A stretch of DNA of 64,000 bases from NCBI RefSeq assembly GCF_030403745.1, contig NZ_JAQMWP010000009.1, positions 186,001-250,000 of the forward strand, in the 5' to 3' direction. The notes under the pieces are model-generated. The model was not told the origin of the DNA and did not search any database. It saw only the letters and a list, made by a program, of their open reading frames with translations. Position 1 is the first letter of the stretch. Each line of letters opens with the position of its first letter. The stretch is from Streptomyces sp. S.PB5 (GTDB taxonomy: Bacteria; Actinomycetota; Actinomycetes; Streptomycetales; Streptomycetaceae). Made by a program: the position numbers and the translations under genes. Below are positions 18,675 through 26,114 of this stretch, piece by piece.

Positions 18675-19838
18675 ATGGCTTACCTCGACCACGCCGCGAC
18701 CACCCCGATGCTTCCCGAGGCAGTCGAGGCGCTCACCGAACAGCTGGCCGTCACCGGCAACGCCTCCTCCCTCCACGCATCCGGCCGCCGCGCCAGGCGC
18801 ACCGTCGAGGAGGCCCGCGAGACCCTCGCCGAATCACTGGGCGCCCGCCCCAGCGAGGTCGTTCTCACCTCCGGTGGAACCGAGGCCGACAACCTCGCGG
18901 TGAAGGGCCTGTACTGGTCCCGCCGCGACGCCGACCCGGCCCGCATCCGAGTCCTGGCCAGCCCCGTCGAGCACCATGCCGTCCTCGACGCCGTGCACTG
19001 GCTCGCCGAGCACGAAGGCGCCACGGTCGAGTACCTCCCGGTCGACGCCTACGGCCGGGTCCACCCCGAGGCACTGCGCGAGGCCATCGCCCGCAACCCC
19101 GACGACGTCGCCGTCGCCACCGTGATGTGGGCCAACAACGAGATCGGCACGGTCATGCCGGTCCGCGAACTCGCCGACGCGGCCAGGGAGTTCGACGTCC
19201 CGCTGCACGCCGACGCGGTCCAGGCCTACGGCCAGGTCCCGGTCGACTTCGCCGCCTCCGGCCTCGCCGCGATGACCGTCTCCGGCCACAAGATCGGCGG
19301 CCCGTACGGCATCGGCGCCCTCCTCCTCGGCCGCGAGTACACCCCCGTCCCCGTTCTGCACGGCGGCGGCCAGGAACGCCATGTCCGCTCCGGCACCCTC
19401 GACGTCCCCGCCGTCGCCTCCTTCGCCGTCGCCGGCCGGCTCGCCGCCGAACAGCACGAATGGTTCGCCCGCGAGATCGGCGCCCTGCGCGACGAGCTGA
19501 TCGAGGCGGTCCGTACGGCGGTCCCCGACGCGATCCTCGGCGGCGACCCGGTCGACCGGCTCCCGGCCAACGCCCACTTCACGTTCCCGGGCTGCGAGGG
19601 CGACTCCCTGCTGCTCCTCCTGGACGCCCAGGGCATCGAGTGCTCCACCGGCTCCGCCTGCACCGCCGGGGTCGCCCAGCCCAGCCATGTCCTCCTCGCC
19701 ACCGGCACCGACCCGGACCTCGCCCGCGGCACCCTCCGCTTCTCCCTCGGCCACACCTCCACCGAGGCCGACGTGGAAGCCGTCGCCAAGGCGATCGGCC
19801 CGGCGGTGGAGCGGGCGCGGGCGGCAGGCCTGACGTAG
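18675..19838 (+). CDS. Cysteine desulfurase (NifS/IscS class V aminotransferase)
   Basis: This PLP enzyme takes sulfur from cysteine as an enzyme persulfide and releases alanine. The 387-residue protein begins YLDHAATTPM, carries HHAVLDAV, the PLP lysine in VSGHKIGGPYG (K206), and the catalytic-loop cysteine in STGSACTAGVAQPSHVL (about C329). The start has no strong ribosome-binding site. A 190-residue protein overlaps its stop by one base, and mnmA lies 1.3 kb downstream on the same strand, so it is the likely sulfur source for tRNA 2-thiouridine formation. Confidence 0.96.
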   Translation: MAYLDHAATTPMLPEAVEALTEQLAVTGNASSLHASGRRARRTVEEARETLAESLGARPSEVVLTSGGTEADNLAVKGLYWSRRDADPARIRVLASPVEHHAVLDAVHWLAEHEGATVEYLPVDAYGRVHPEALREAIARNPDDVAVATVMWANNEIGTVMPVRELADAAREFDVPLHADAVQAYGQVPVDFAASGLAAMTVSGHKIGGPYGIGALLLGREYTPVPVLHGGGQERHVRSGTLDVPAVASFAVAGRLAAEQHEWFAREIGALRDELIEAVRTAVPDAILGGDPVDRLPANAHFTFPGCEGDSLLLLLDAQGIECSTGSACTAGVAQPSHVLLATGTDPDLARGTLRFSLGHTSTEADVEAVAKAIGPAVERARAAGLT

Positions 19839-20410
19839 TGCCCGCTTACACCCTCGACCACTGGGAGGACCGGTCCGGTCACCGGCTGACCTGGAGGTTT
19901 GGATACCGGGGCACGGTCGCGGAGTTCGGGCGGATCGAGGTGGTCTACCCGGCGAGACGGCTCGGCGAGCGCCATGTCACCGAGGCCGGGGGCGACTTCG
20001 TGCCCGCCGCCTCCTTCGTCGGCTGGGCCTACGGACGAAAGCCCTCGCTCCACCTGGCGAAGCTCAGCGTCGGCGGGGCCGGGGTCCGGCTCAGGCGCAA
20101 CCGCTGGGCGCGGACCAGAGCCGGCCGGGCCCTGCGGATGGAGGTCTCCGGGCGGGAGTACCGCTACCTCGCGACCAGCGCACGGCACCGCGACCGCGCC
20201 CTGATCCGCGAGGGCGTGGAGATCCGGACCACCCGGCACGGCAGGGGCGCACGGAAGAAGGCCACGCTCACCGTCCTGGGACCGGCCGATGCCACGGACC
20301 TCGCCCTCGCCGCCGTGCTGTGCGGCGTCAACACCCGTAATCTCACCCGCGGTGGGGCCGTGCGGGCCTTCTTCCACCGGTCGCTGGACTGGCTGGAGAT
20401 CTTCCAGTGA
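19838..20410 (+). CDS. Hypothetical protein, 190 residues
   Basis: The GTG start shares its G with the TAG stop of the cysteine desulfurase gene, so the two are translationally coupled. The product is a basic, soluble-looking protein (start MPAYTLDHWEDRSGHRLTWR, end RSLDWLEIFQ). It has no recognised motif, cysteine pair or membrane segment. Low codon anomalies and the tight overlap suggest that it is real. A role with the desulfurase is possible but unsupported by any domain. Confidence 0.72.
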   Translation: MPAYTLDHWEDRSGHRLTWRFGYRGTVAEFGRIEVVYPARRLGERHVTEAGGDFVPAASFVGWAYGRKPSLHLAKLSVGGAGVRLRRNRWARTRAGRALRMEVSGREYRYLATSARHRDRALIREGVEIRTTRHGRGARKKATLTVLGPADATDLALAAVLCGVNTRNLTRGGAVRAFFHRSLDWLEIFQ

Positions 20411-20448
20411 CCGCCCTCGCGGTGCCGACCGCGGCGGTGCCGTGACGG

Positions 20449-21114
20449 TCAGGTCGATGCCGTCCGCGCCTGCCGTACGAGCTTCATGTACCGGTCCCAG
20501 TTCCAGTGCCTCCCGGGGTCGGTGTGGTCCGTCCCCGGCACCTCCACGTGCCCGATGATGTGCTCGCGGTCCACGGGTATGTCGTAGCGCGCGCAGATCC
20601 GGGCCGTGAGGCGCGCCGAGGCCTCGTACATCGCGTCGGTGAAGTCCTCGGGCCGGTCCACGAAGCCCTCGTGCTCGATGCCGACGCTGCGCTCGTTGTA
20701 GTCGCGGTTTCCCGCGTGGTACGCCACGTCGAGCTCGCGGATCATCTGGGCGACCCGGCCGTTCTGCCCGACGATGTAGTGCGCGGCCGCCTGGTGACCC
20801 GGGTCCTGGAAGGCCTTCACCGCGCTGTCGAAGCTGCCCTGGGTGACATGGATGATCACCATGTCTATGCCGTAGTCGTCGGGCCGGTCCGCGCGCCGCC
20901 AGTTCGCCTCGGAGGCCGCCACCCAGCGCGCGCTCGCATAGTCGACCTCGCCCTCCTTGCGCGGCTTCTCCACGCCGGGCGTACGCCACCACAGGCGCGC
21001 CAGCTCGTCCCGCGCCAGCACGCCGGTGCCCACCGCGGCCGCCGCCCCGCCCACGATGAGCGCCCGCCGGCCGATGCGCCGGTCGCCGTCCTCGGATGCT
21101 TTTCTCGCCCCCAT
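20449..21114 (-). CDS. N-acetylmuramoyl-L-alanine amidase (Amidase_2/PGRP fold), exported
   Basis: This 221-residue enzyme should cleave the amide between N-acetylmuramic acid and L-alanine in peptidoglycan outside the membrane. An N-terminal twin-arginine-like segment (DRRIGRRALIVGGAAAAVG) suggests Tat export. The catalytic domain has the zinc-ligand motifs VIIHVTQG and HIIGHVEVPGTDHTDPG, with GRHWNWDRYMKL at the end. ATG 21114 is the only sensible start although no Shine-Dalgarno is seen. It lies between, and opposite to, the desulfurase pair and mnmA. Confidence 0.92.
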   Translation of the reverse strand: MGARKASEDGDRRIGRRALIVGGAAAAVGTGVLARDELARLWWRTPGVEKPRKEGEVDYASARWVAASEANWRRADRPDDYGIDMVIIHVTQGSFDSAVKAFQDPGHQAAAHYIVGQNGRVAQMIRELDVAYHAGNRDYNERSVGIEHEGFVDRPEDFTDAMYEASARLTARICARYDIPVDREHIIGHVEVPGTDHTDPGRHWNWDRYMKLVRQARTAST

Positions 21115-21174
21115 GTGATCGTGAACGGATACTCGGCGCCTCCGGTTCCCGCGCCCCCGTACCCTGGAGGAGTT

Positions 21175-22302
21175 ATGACTCACTCCACGCAGCGCCCCCT
21201 CCGTGTCCTCGCCGCCATGTCCGGCGGCGTGGACTCCGCCGTCGCCGCCGCCCGCGCCGCGGAAGCCGGCCATGACGTGACCGGCGTCCACCTCGCCCTC
21301 TCGGCGAACCCGCAATCGTTCCGCACGGGCGCGCGTGGCTGCTGCACCATCGAGGACTCCCGCGACGCCCGTCGCGCGGCGGACGTCATCGGCATCCCGT
21401 TCTACGTCTGGGACCTGGCCGACCGCTTCCGCGAGGACGTCGTCGAGGACTTCGTCGCCGAGTACGAGGCCGGCCGCACCCCCAACCCGTGCCTGCGCTG
21501 CAACGAGAAGATCAAGTTCGCCGCCCTGCTCGACAAGGCGCTCGCCCTGGGCTTCGACGCGGTCTGCACCGGCCACTACGCCCAGGTGATCGTCCGCGAG
21601 GACGGCACCCGTGAACTGCACCGCGCCTCCGACATGGCGAAGGACCAGTCGTACGTCCTCGGTGTCCTGGACGACAAGCAACTCGCGCACGCCCTGTTCC
21701 CGCTCGGCGACACGGTGACGACCAAGGACGAGATCCGCGCCGAGGCGGAGCGCCGGGGCCTTGCGGTGGCCAAGAAGCCCGACTCCCACGACATCTGCTT
21801 CATCGCCGACGGCGACACCCAGGGCTTCCTCGCGAACCGCCTCGGCAAGGCCGAGGGCGACATCGTCGACGAGTCCGGCACGAAGATCGGCACCCACGAG
21901 GGCGCGTACGGCTTCACCATCGGCCAGCGCAAGGGCCTGCGGATCGGCACCCCGGCCGCCGACGGCAAGCCGCGCTACGTCCTGGACATCTCCCCGGTGA
22001 ACAACACGGTGACGGTAGGCCCGGCCGCGTCCCTGGACGTGACCGGGTTGACTGCGATCAAGCCCCGCTGGTGCGGCGCCGCCCCGACCGGACCCGGCAC
22101 CTACACCGCCCAGCTCCGCGCCCACGGCGGCGAGACCGAGGTGACCGCGGAACTGGTCGACGGCGAGCTGCGAGTGTCCTTCACGGAGCCCGTCCGCGGC
22201 GTGGCCCCCGGCCAGGCGATCGTGCTGTACGACGGCACGCGCGTGGTCGGTTCGGCGACGATCGCGACGACCACGCGCGCGACGGCGGCCGCGACCGCCT
22301 GA
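21175..22302 (+). CDS. mnmA: tRNA-specific 2-thiouridylase MnmA
   Basis: MnmA adds sulfur to U34 of tRNAs for Lys, Glu and Gln, using ATP and a persulfide donor. The 375-residue protein has the PP-loop AAMSGGVDSAV near the N-terminus, the first catalytic cysteine in TPNPCLRCNEK, the second in SHDICFIADGD, and the C-terminal barrel with FTIGQRKGLRIG. ATG 21175 is preceded by GGAGGAG. The cysteine desulfurase on the same strand upstream is the probable sulfur donor. The amidase gene in between is on the other strand, so mnmA must have its own promoter. Confidence 0.97.
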   Translation: MTHSTQRPLRVLAAMSGGVDSAVAAARAAEAGHDVTGVHLALSANPQSFRTGARGCCTIEDSRDARRAADVIGIPFYVWDLADRFREDVVEDFVAEYEAGRTPNPCLRCNEKIKFAALLDKALALGFDAVCTGHYAQVIVREDGTRELHRASDMAKDQSYVLGVLDDKQLAHALFPLGDTVTTKDEIRAEAERRGLAVAKKPDSHDICFIADGDTQGFLANRLGKAEGDIVDESGTKIGTHEGAYGFTIGQRKGLRIGTPAADGKPRYVLDISPVNNTVTVGPAASLDVTGLTAIKPRWCGAAPTGPGTYTAQLRAHGGETEVTAELVDGELRVSFTEPVRGVAPGQAIVLYDGTRVVGSATIATTTRATAAATA

Positions 22303-22341
22303 CGGCGCCTCAGGCTCCGGGCGTCCTGTCAGGCGCCCGTC
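22301..22341. terminator. Probable terminator between mnmA and hydrolase gene
   Basis: An imperfect inverted repeat (GACGGCGCCT / AGGCGCC-CGTC) starts at the mnmA stop and lies between convergent genes. There is no T-run. Confidence 0.45.
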
Positions 22342-22351
22342 GAGCGCCGCC

Positions 22352-23134
22352 CTAGAGGGCGAAGTACTCGGCGAGCAACGGGGCCAGGGCGCCCGGATCC
22401 ACCATGTGGGTCTGACCCGCCAGACTCCGGTACGACCCTTTCGGCGCCGCTTCTGCGACCGCGCGGGTGGCCTCCTGGAGCCACCCGGGGCTTCCACCGC
22501 CCGCGACGGCCAGCACGGGCACGGTGACCGACGCCAGCCGGCCCCGGGGGAGGAGACCGTCGCCGAGGACGGTGTCGTCGTACGCCAGCGTCGGTGCGAT
22601 CGCCTCCATGCCGGGCCACATGGGGGACCGGCGGGCGCCCTGGATCATCTCCTCGGGCATGCCGACGAGCCGCATGAACAGCTCGACCGCGTCCCCGCGC
22701 CGGCCCTCCGCGAGCGCCGCGGTCAGGTTCTCGGTGTACACGGCGCGCTCCTTCGCACCGCCCTCGGAGAAGTCGGCGAACGGCGTCTCGTAGACGGCGA
22801 CTTTGCGGACCGGTAGCCCGCTCGCCGCCGCTTCGAGGACCAGCGCGCCGCCCGACGAGATGCCGTACAGGCACGCCTCACCGCCCGCCGCCCCGATCAG
22901 CGCGGCGAGGTCCTCGACCTCGCGCTCCACCGCGTAGGGAGCCGTGTCGCCGCTCTCCCCACGGCCCCGGCGGTCGTACACGAGGACCTTGAACCGGTCC
23001 GACAGGGGCACGGCCAGCGGGGCCACCGAGCCGCCCGCCGACAGTGCACCGCTCACGAGAATGACGGCGGGGCCCTGGCCGGTGCTCTCGTAGGCGATGG
23101 GGGTGCCGTCCCGGGAAAGGGTCTTCTTGTCCAT
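22352..23134 (-). CDS. Alpha/beta hydrolase
   Basis: A 260-residue cytosolic hydrolase begins MDKKTLSRDGTPIAYESTG. It shows the oxyanion strand ILVSGALSAGG, the VLVYDRRGRGES motif, a nucleophile elbow GISSGG and a late histidine in AGQTHMVDPGAL. ATG 23134 is preceded by GGGAG some 13 nt upstream, so the start is only moderately sure. The next gene upstream on the same strand encodes a DUF427 protein, 29 bp away. The substrate is unknown. Confidence 0.88.
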   Translation of the reverse strand: MDKKTLSRDGTPIAYESTGQGPAVILVSGALSAGGSVAPLAVPLSDRFKVLVYDRRGRGESGDTAPYAVEREVEDLAALIGAAGGEACLYGISSGGALVLEAAASGLPVRKVAVYETPFADFSEGGAKERAVYTENLTAALAEGRRGDAVELFMRLVGMPEEMIQGARRSPMWPGMEAIAPTLAYDDTVLGDGLLPRGRLASVTVPVLAVAGGGSPGWLQEATRAVAEAAPKGSYRSLAGQTHMVDPGALAPLLAEYFAL

Positions 23135-23163
23135 GCCTGTGGAGACTCCCACGGGCCGTGGAA

Positions 23164-23490
23164 CTAATCGGAGACCTCCACCTCGTAGAAGCAGAGGTGG
23201 TCCTTGATCTGCGCGACGTCGGGCTTGGGCTCGGGATAGGACCACACCAGATCGGCCGCGTCAGGGAGCGACCAGTAGGACGCGGTTCCCTTGAACGGGC
23301 AGTAGGTGTGGGTGTCGGACGGGGTCAGGAGGTCGAGGCGTACGTCCTCGGCGGGGAGGTAGTACCGGACGGGAGATCCCGTCTCCCTGAGGATCAGCGG
23401 TCGGGCGCTCTCCGCCAGGACCTGGTCGCCGTGCACCACGCGCACGTGCTGGTCGCCTTGCTCGATGGTGATCGTGTGTCCGTCTGCCAT
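23164..23490 (-). CDS. DUF427 domain protein
   Basis: This 108-residue protein matches the DUF427 pattern: HVRVVHGDQVLAESARPL, then RYYLPAEDVRLDLL, and the conserved TYCPFKGTASYWSL followed by a DHLCFYEVEV end. It is a small soluble beta-rich protein of unknown role. ATG 23490 begins the family match but has no clear ribosome-binding site. It precedes the hydrolase gene by 29 bp on the same strand and is divergent from the LOG-family gene. Confidence 0.9.
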   Translation of the reverse strand: MADGHTITIEQGDQHVRVVHGDQVLAESARPLILRETGSPVRYYLPAEDVRLDLLTPSDTHTYCPFKGTASYWSLPDAADLVWSYPEPKPDVAQIKDHLCFYEVEVSD

Positions 23491-23541
23491 ACCGGAAGAG
23501 CGCTCGCGGGCCCCGAGTTCTTCCCGCGTACGGTGAGCCCC

Positions 23542-24081
23542 ATGAATATCTGCGTCTTCCTCTCCGCCGCCGACCTCGACGACCGCTACACGCGCCCCGC
23601 GCGGGAGTTCGCGGAACTGCTCGGCAAGGGCGGTCACACGCTGGTGTGGGGCGGCTCGGACGTCGGCCTGATGAAGGTCGTGGCGGACGGTGTGCACGAG
23701 GCGGGCGGCCGGCTCGTGGGCGTCTCCGTGGAGTTCCTCGCCGCCAAGGTCCGTCCCGGCGTCGACGAGATGGTGATCGCGAAGGACCTCGCCGAACGCA
23801 AGAAGCTGCTCCTGGAGAAGGCCGACGCCGTGGTGGTCATGGTGGGCGGTACCGGCACGCTCGACGAGGCGACGGAGATCCTGGAGCTGAAGAAGCACGG
23901 GCACACGGACAAGCCGGTGGTGCTGTTGAACACGGCGGGCTTCTACGACGGTCTGAAGCAGCAGTTCCGGCGGATGGAGGACGAGGGATTCCTGCCCGTC
24001 CCCCTCACCGACCTGGTGTTCTTCGCGGAGGAGCCGGTGGGGGCGCTGGCGTACCTGGAGGACGTGTACATCAGCGGCTGA
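23542..24081 (+). CDS. LOG-family protein (TIGR00730, cytokinin/AMP phosphoribohydrolase type)
   Basis: The 179-residue product starts MNICVFLSAAD and carries the LOG signature VGGTGTLDEATE, with GGSDVGLMKVVADG near the N-terminus and KPVVLLNTAGFYDGL. LOG proteins hydrolyse nucleoside 5'-monophosphates to base and ribose 5-phosphate; the actual bacterial substrate is often unclear. It diverges from the DUF427 gene with a 51-bp gap and is followed by an SDR gene 51 bp later on the same strand. Confidence 0.92.
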   Translation: MNICVFLSAADLDDRYTRPAREFAELLGKGGHTLVWGGSDVGLMKVVADGVHEAGGRLVGVSVEFLAAKVRPGVDEMVIAKDLAERKKLLLEKADAVVVMVGGTGTLDEATEILELKKHGHTDKPVVLLNTAGFYDGLKQQFRRMEDEGFLPVPLTDLVFFAEEPVGALAYLEDVYISG

Positions 24082-24132
24082 CGCCGCGGGCAGGGCATCG
24101 AGTGAGCGGCGCCTGATGCGACGATGACGTCC

Positions 24133-24822
24133 ATGGCTACTCATGTGATCACCGGGGCCGGCTCCGGCATCGGCGCGGCCGTCGCCCGCCGCCTCCACGC
24201 GCGCGGGGACGAACTCGTGCTCCACGCGCGCGACGCGGCCCGTGCGAAGGATCTGGCGGCGGAGTTCCCCGGCGCGAAGACGCTCGTGGGGGATCTGGCG
24301 GATCCGGACAAGCTGTCCTGGGCCTTCTCCCACCAGTCGCTGCCCGACCGGGTCGACTCGCTGCTCCACATCGCGGGCGTGGTCGACCTCGGCCGCGTCG
24401 GCGACCTCACCCCCAAGTCCTGGCGCCACCAGCTGAACGTCAACCTCGTCTCCCCGGCGGAGCTGACCCGGCACTTCCTGCCCCAACTCCGGGTCGCGCA
24501 GGGCCATGTGGTGTTCGTGAACTCGGGCGCCGGTCTGAACGCGCACGCCGAGTGGTCCGCGTACGCGGCGTCCAAGCACGGTCTGAAGGCCCTGGCGGAC
24601 TCGCTGCGGCACGAGGAGCACGGCAACGGGGTGCGGGTCACCTCGGTGTATCCCGGGCGTACGGCCAGTCCCATGCAGGCGAAGGTCCATCAGCAGGAGG
24701 GCAAGGAGTACGACGCGTCGCGGTGGATCGACCCGGAGTCGGTGGCGACGGCGATCCTGACGGCGCTCGATCTCCCTCGGGACGCGGAGATCAACGACCT
24801 GACGGTCCGCCCGGGGCGGTAG
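24133..24822 (+). CDS. Short-chain dehydrogenase/reductase
   Basis: A classical SDR of about 229 residues. The cofactor motif is TGAGSGIG at the N-terminus, LLHIAG stands in for NNAG, the catalytic Ser lies in FVNSGAG, and YAASKHGLKAL supplies Tyr and Lys. The oxidoreductase is NAD(P)-dependent with unknown substrate. ATG 24133 is preferred by family length; ATG 24124 would add MTS, and neither has a visible Shine-Dalgarno. A nested palindromic repeat starts just after the gene. Confidence 0.9.
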   Translation: MATHVITGAGSGIGAAVARRLHARGDELVLHARDAARAKDLAAEFPGAKTLVGDLADPDKLSWAFSHQSLPDRVDSLLHIAGVVDLGRVGDLTPKSWRHQLNVNLVSPAELTRHFLPQLRVAQGHVVFVNSGAGLNAHAEWSAYAASKHGLKALADSLRHEEHGNGVRVTSVYPGRTASPMQAKVHQQEGKEYDASRWIDPESVATAILTALDLPRDAEINDLTVRPGR

Positions 24823-24831
24823 CGGGGACTT

Positions 24832-25042
24832 TTCTTCGCCCCCGCCGCCCCTACCCGTCCCGTACCTGGGGGCTGCCGCCCCCAGACCCCCGCTTCGGCC
24901 CTGAAGGGGCCTCGTCCTCAAACTCCCCCAGAGGGGGCACCCCCAGACGGGCTGAAAACAGCCCCTCCGGCGTTTGAGGAGCGGGGGTCCAGGGGGCAGC
25001 GCCCCCTGGGACGGGAACGGGAAGGGGCGGCGGGGGCGAAAA
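24832..25042. repeat. Nested palindromic intergenic repeat, copy 1
   Basis: The 210-bp element is an imperfect giant hairpin. Outer arms CGCCCCCGCCGCCCCTACC and its near-complement close it. Inner arms CTGGGGGCTGCCGCCCCCAG, CTCCTCAAAC... and CAGCCCCTCCGGCGTTTGAG pair within it. This copy has a variant insertion (CCCCCAGAGGGGGCACCCCC) compared with the other two in the window. It lies directly after the SDR gene and may act as a terminator. Confidence 0.85.
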
Positions 25043-25097
25043 ACGGTCCAGGCCGGGGCCGGCGCACCGCGCCCCACCACCTACGTAGGCTTCACAC

Positions 25098-26099
25098 GTG
25101 ACCGCAGACTTCACCTTCGCCCCCGCCACCGGCATCGGCTCCCTCCCCGGCGGCGACGCCCGAGAGGCCGCCAGGACCGCCACCGGGTCCTTCGAAGACT
25201 TCCCCTTCCTGCCCGAACTCCCCGCCCGCGGCCCCGGCGCGGACATGATCGGCCGGACCGCCGGAATGCTCGTCGAGGTGTTCGCGCGCGTGGAGCCCAG
25301 CGGATGGCGGATCGGGGACCGCCCGGGCCGGGACACCAAGCGCGCGAGGTCATGGCTCGGCGAAGACCTCGACGCGCTGGAGGAGTTCACCCAGGGCTAC
25401 GAGGGACAGCTGAAGGTGCAGGCCGTGGGTCCCTGGACCCTCGCCGCCGCGCTGGAGCTCAAGAACGGCGAGGCGGCCCTCGGCGACCCGGGCGCCTGCC
25501 GCGACCTCGCCGCCTCCCTCGCCGAGGGCCTGCGCGAGCACCTCGCGGAGCTGCGCCGCCGCGTCCCCGGCGCCCAGCTCGTCCTCCAGCTCGACGAGCC
25601 CTCCCTGATCACCGTGCTCCGGGGGCAGGTCAAGACCGCCAGCGGCTACCGCACCCACAGGGCCGTGGACCGCCAGATCGTCGAGGCCGCCCTCCGCGAC
25701 GTCATCGGGGTTCACGCGGACGGCCCCGTCGTGGTCCACTCGTGCGCACCGGACGTCCCGTTCGCCCTCCTGCGCCGGGCGGGTGCGGCGGCGATCTCCT
25801 TCGACTTCGGTCTTCTCACCGAGCGTGACGACGACGCGATCGGCGAGGCGGTGGAGAGCGGCACCCGGCTCTTCGCCGGTGTCGTACCGGGCACGGACAC
25901 GGCATTGTCAGACCCTGCCGGTAGCGTCATGGGTGTCAGGACGTTGTGGCGCAGGCTGGGGCTGCATCCGGGGCTTCTCGCGGAGGCGGTCACGGTCACC
26001 CCGGCGTGCGGACTCGCGGGGGCCTCCCCGAGTTACGCGCGCAGGGCTCTCGCCCACTGCGTCCAGGCGGCGAGATCCCTCGCGGACAACCCAGAGTAA
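25098..26099 (+). CDS. MetE-like (cobalamin-independent methionine synthase C-terminal) protein
   Basis: This 333-residue protein corresponds to the catalytic half of cobalamin-independent methionine synthase. It begins FAPATGIGSLPGGDAREAA. Metal-binding residues appear in VVHSCAPDVP (His, Cys) and in a late TPACGLAGAS (Cys); the acid motif is LQLDEPSL. It lacks the N-terminal half of true MetE, so a related methyl transfer, possibly with a protein or corrinoid methyl donor, is as likely as methionine synthesis. The GTG start has no Shine-Dalgarno and may be leaderless. ligA follows 15 bp later and is probably cotranscribed. Confidence 0.87.
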   Translation: MTADFTFAPATGIGSLPGGDAREAARTATGSFEDFPFLPELPARGPGADMIGRTAGMLVEVFARVEPSGWRIGDRPGRDTKRARSWLGEDLDALEEFTQGYEGQLKVQAVGPWTLAAALELKNGEAALGDPGACRDLAASLAEGLREHLAELRRRVPGAQLVLQLDEPSLITVLRGQVKTASGYRTHRAVDRQIVEAALRDVIGVHADGPVVVHSCAPDVPFALLRRAGAAAISFDFGLLTERDDDAIGEAVESGTRLFAGVVPGTDTALSDPAGSVMGVRTLWRRLGLHPGLLAEAVTVTPACGLAGASPSYARRALAHCVQAARSLADNPE

Positions 26100-26114
26100 C
26101 GGGAGGACAACACG

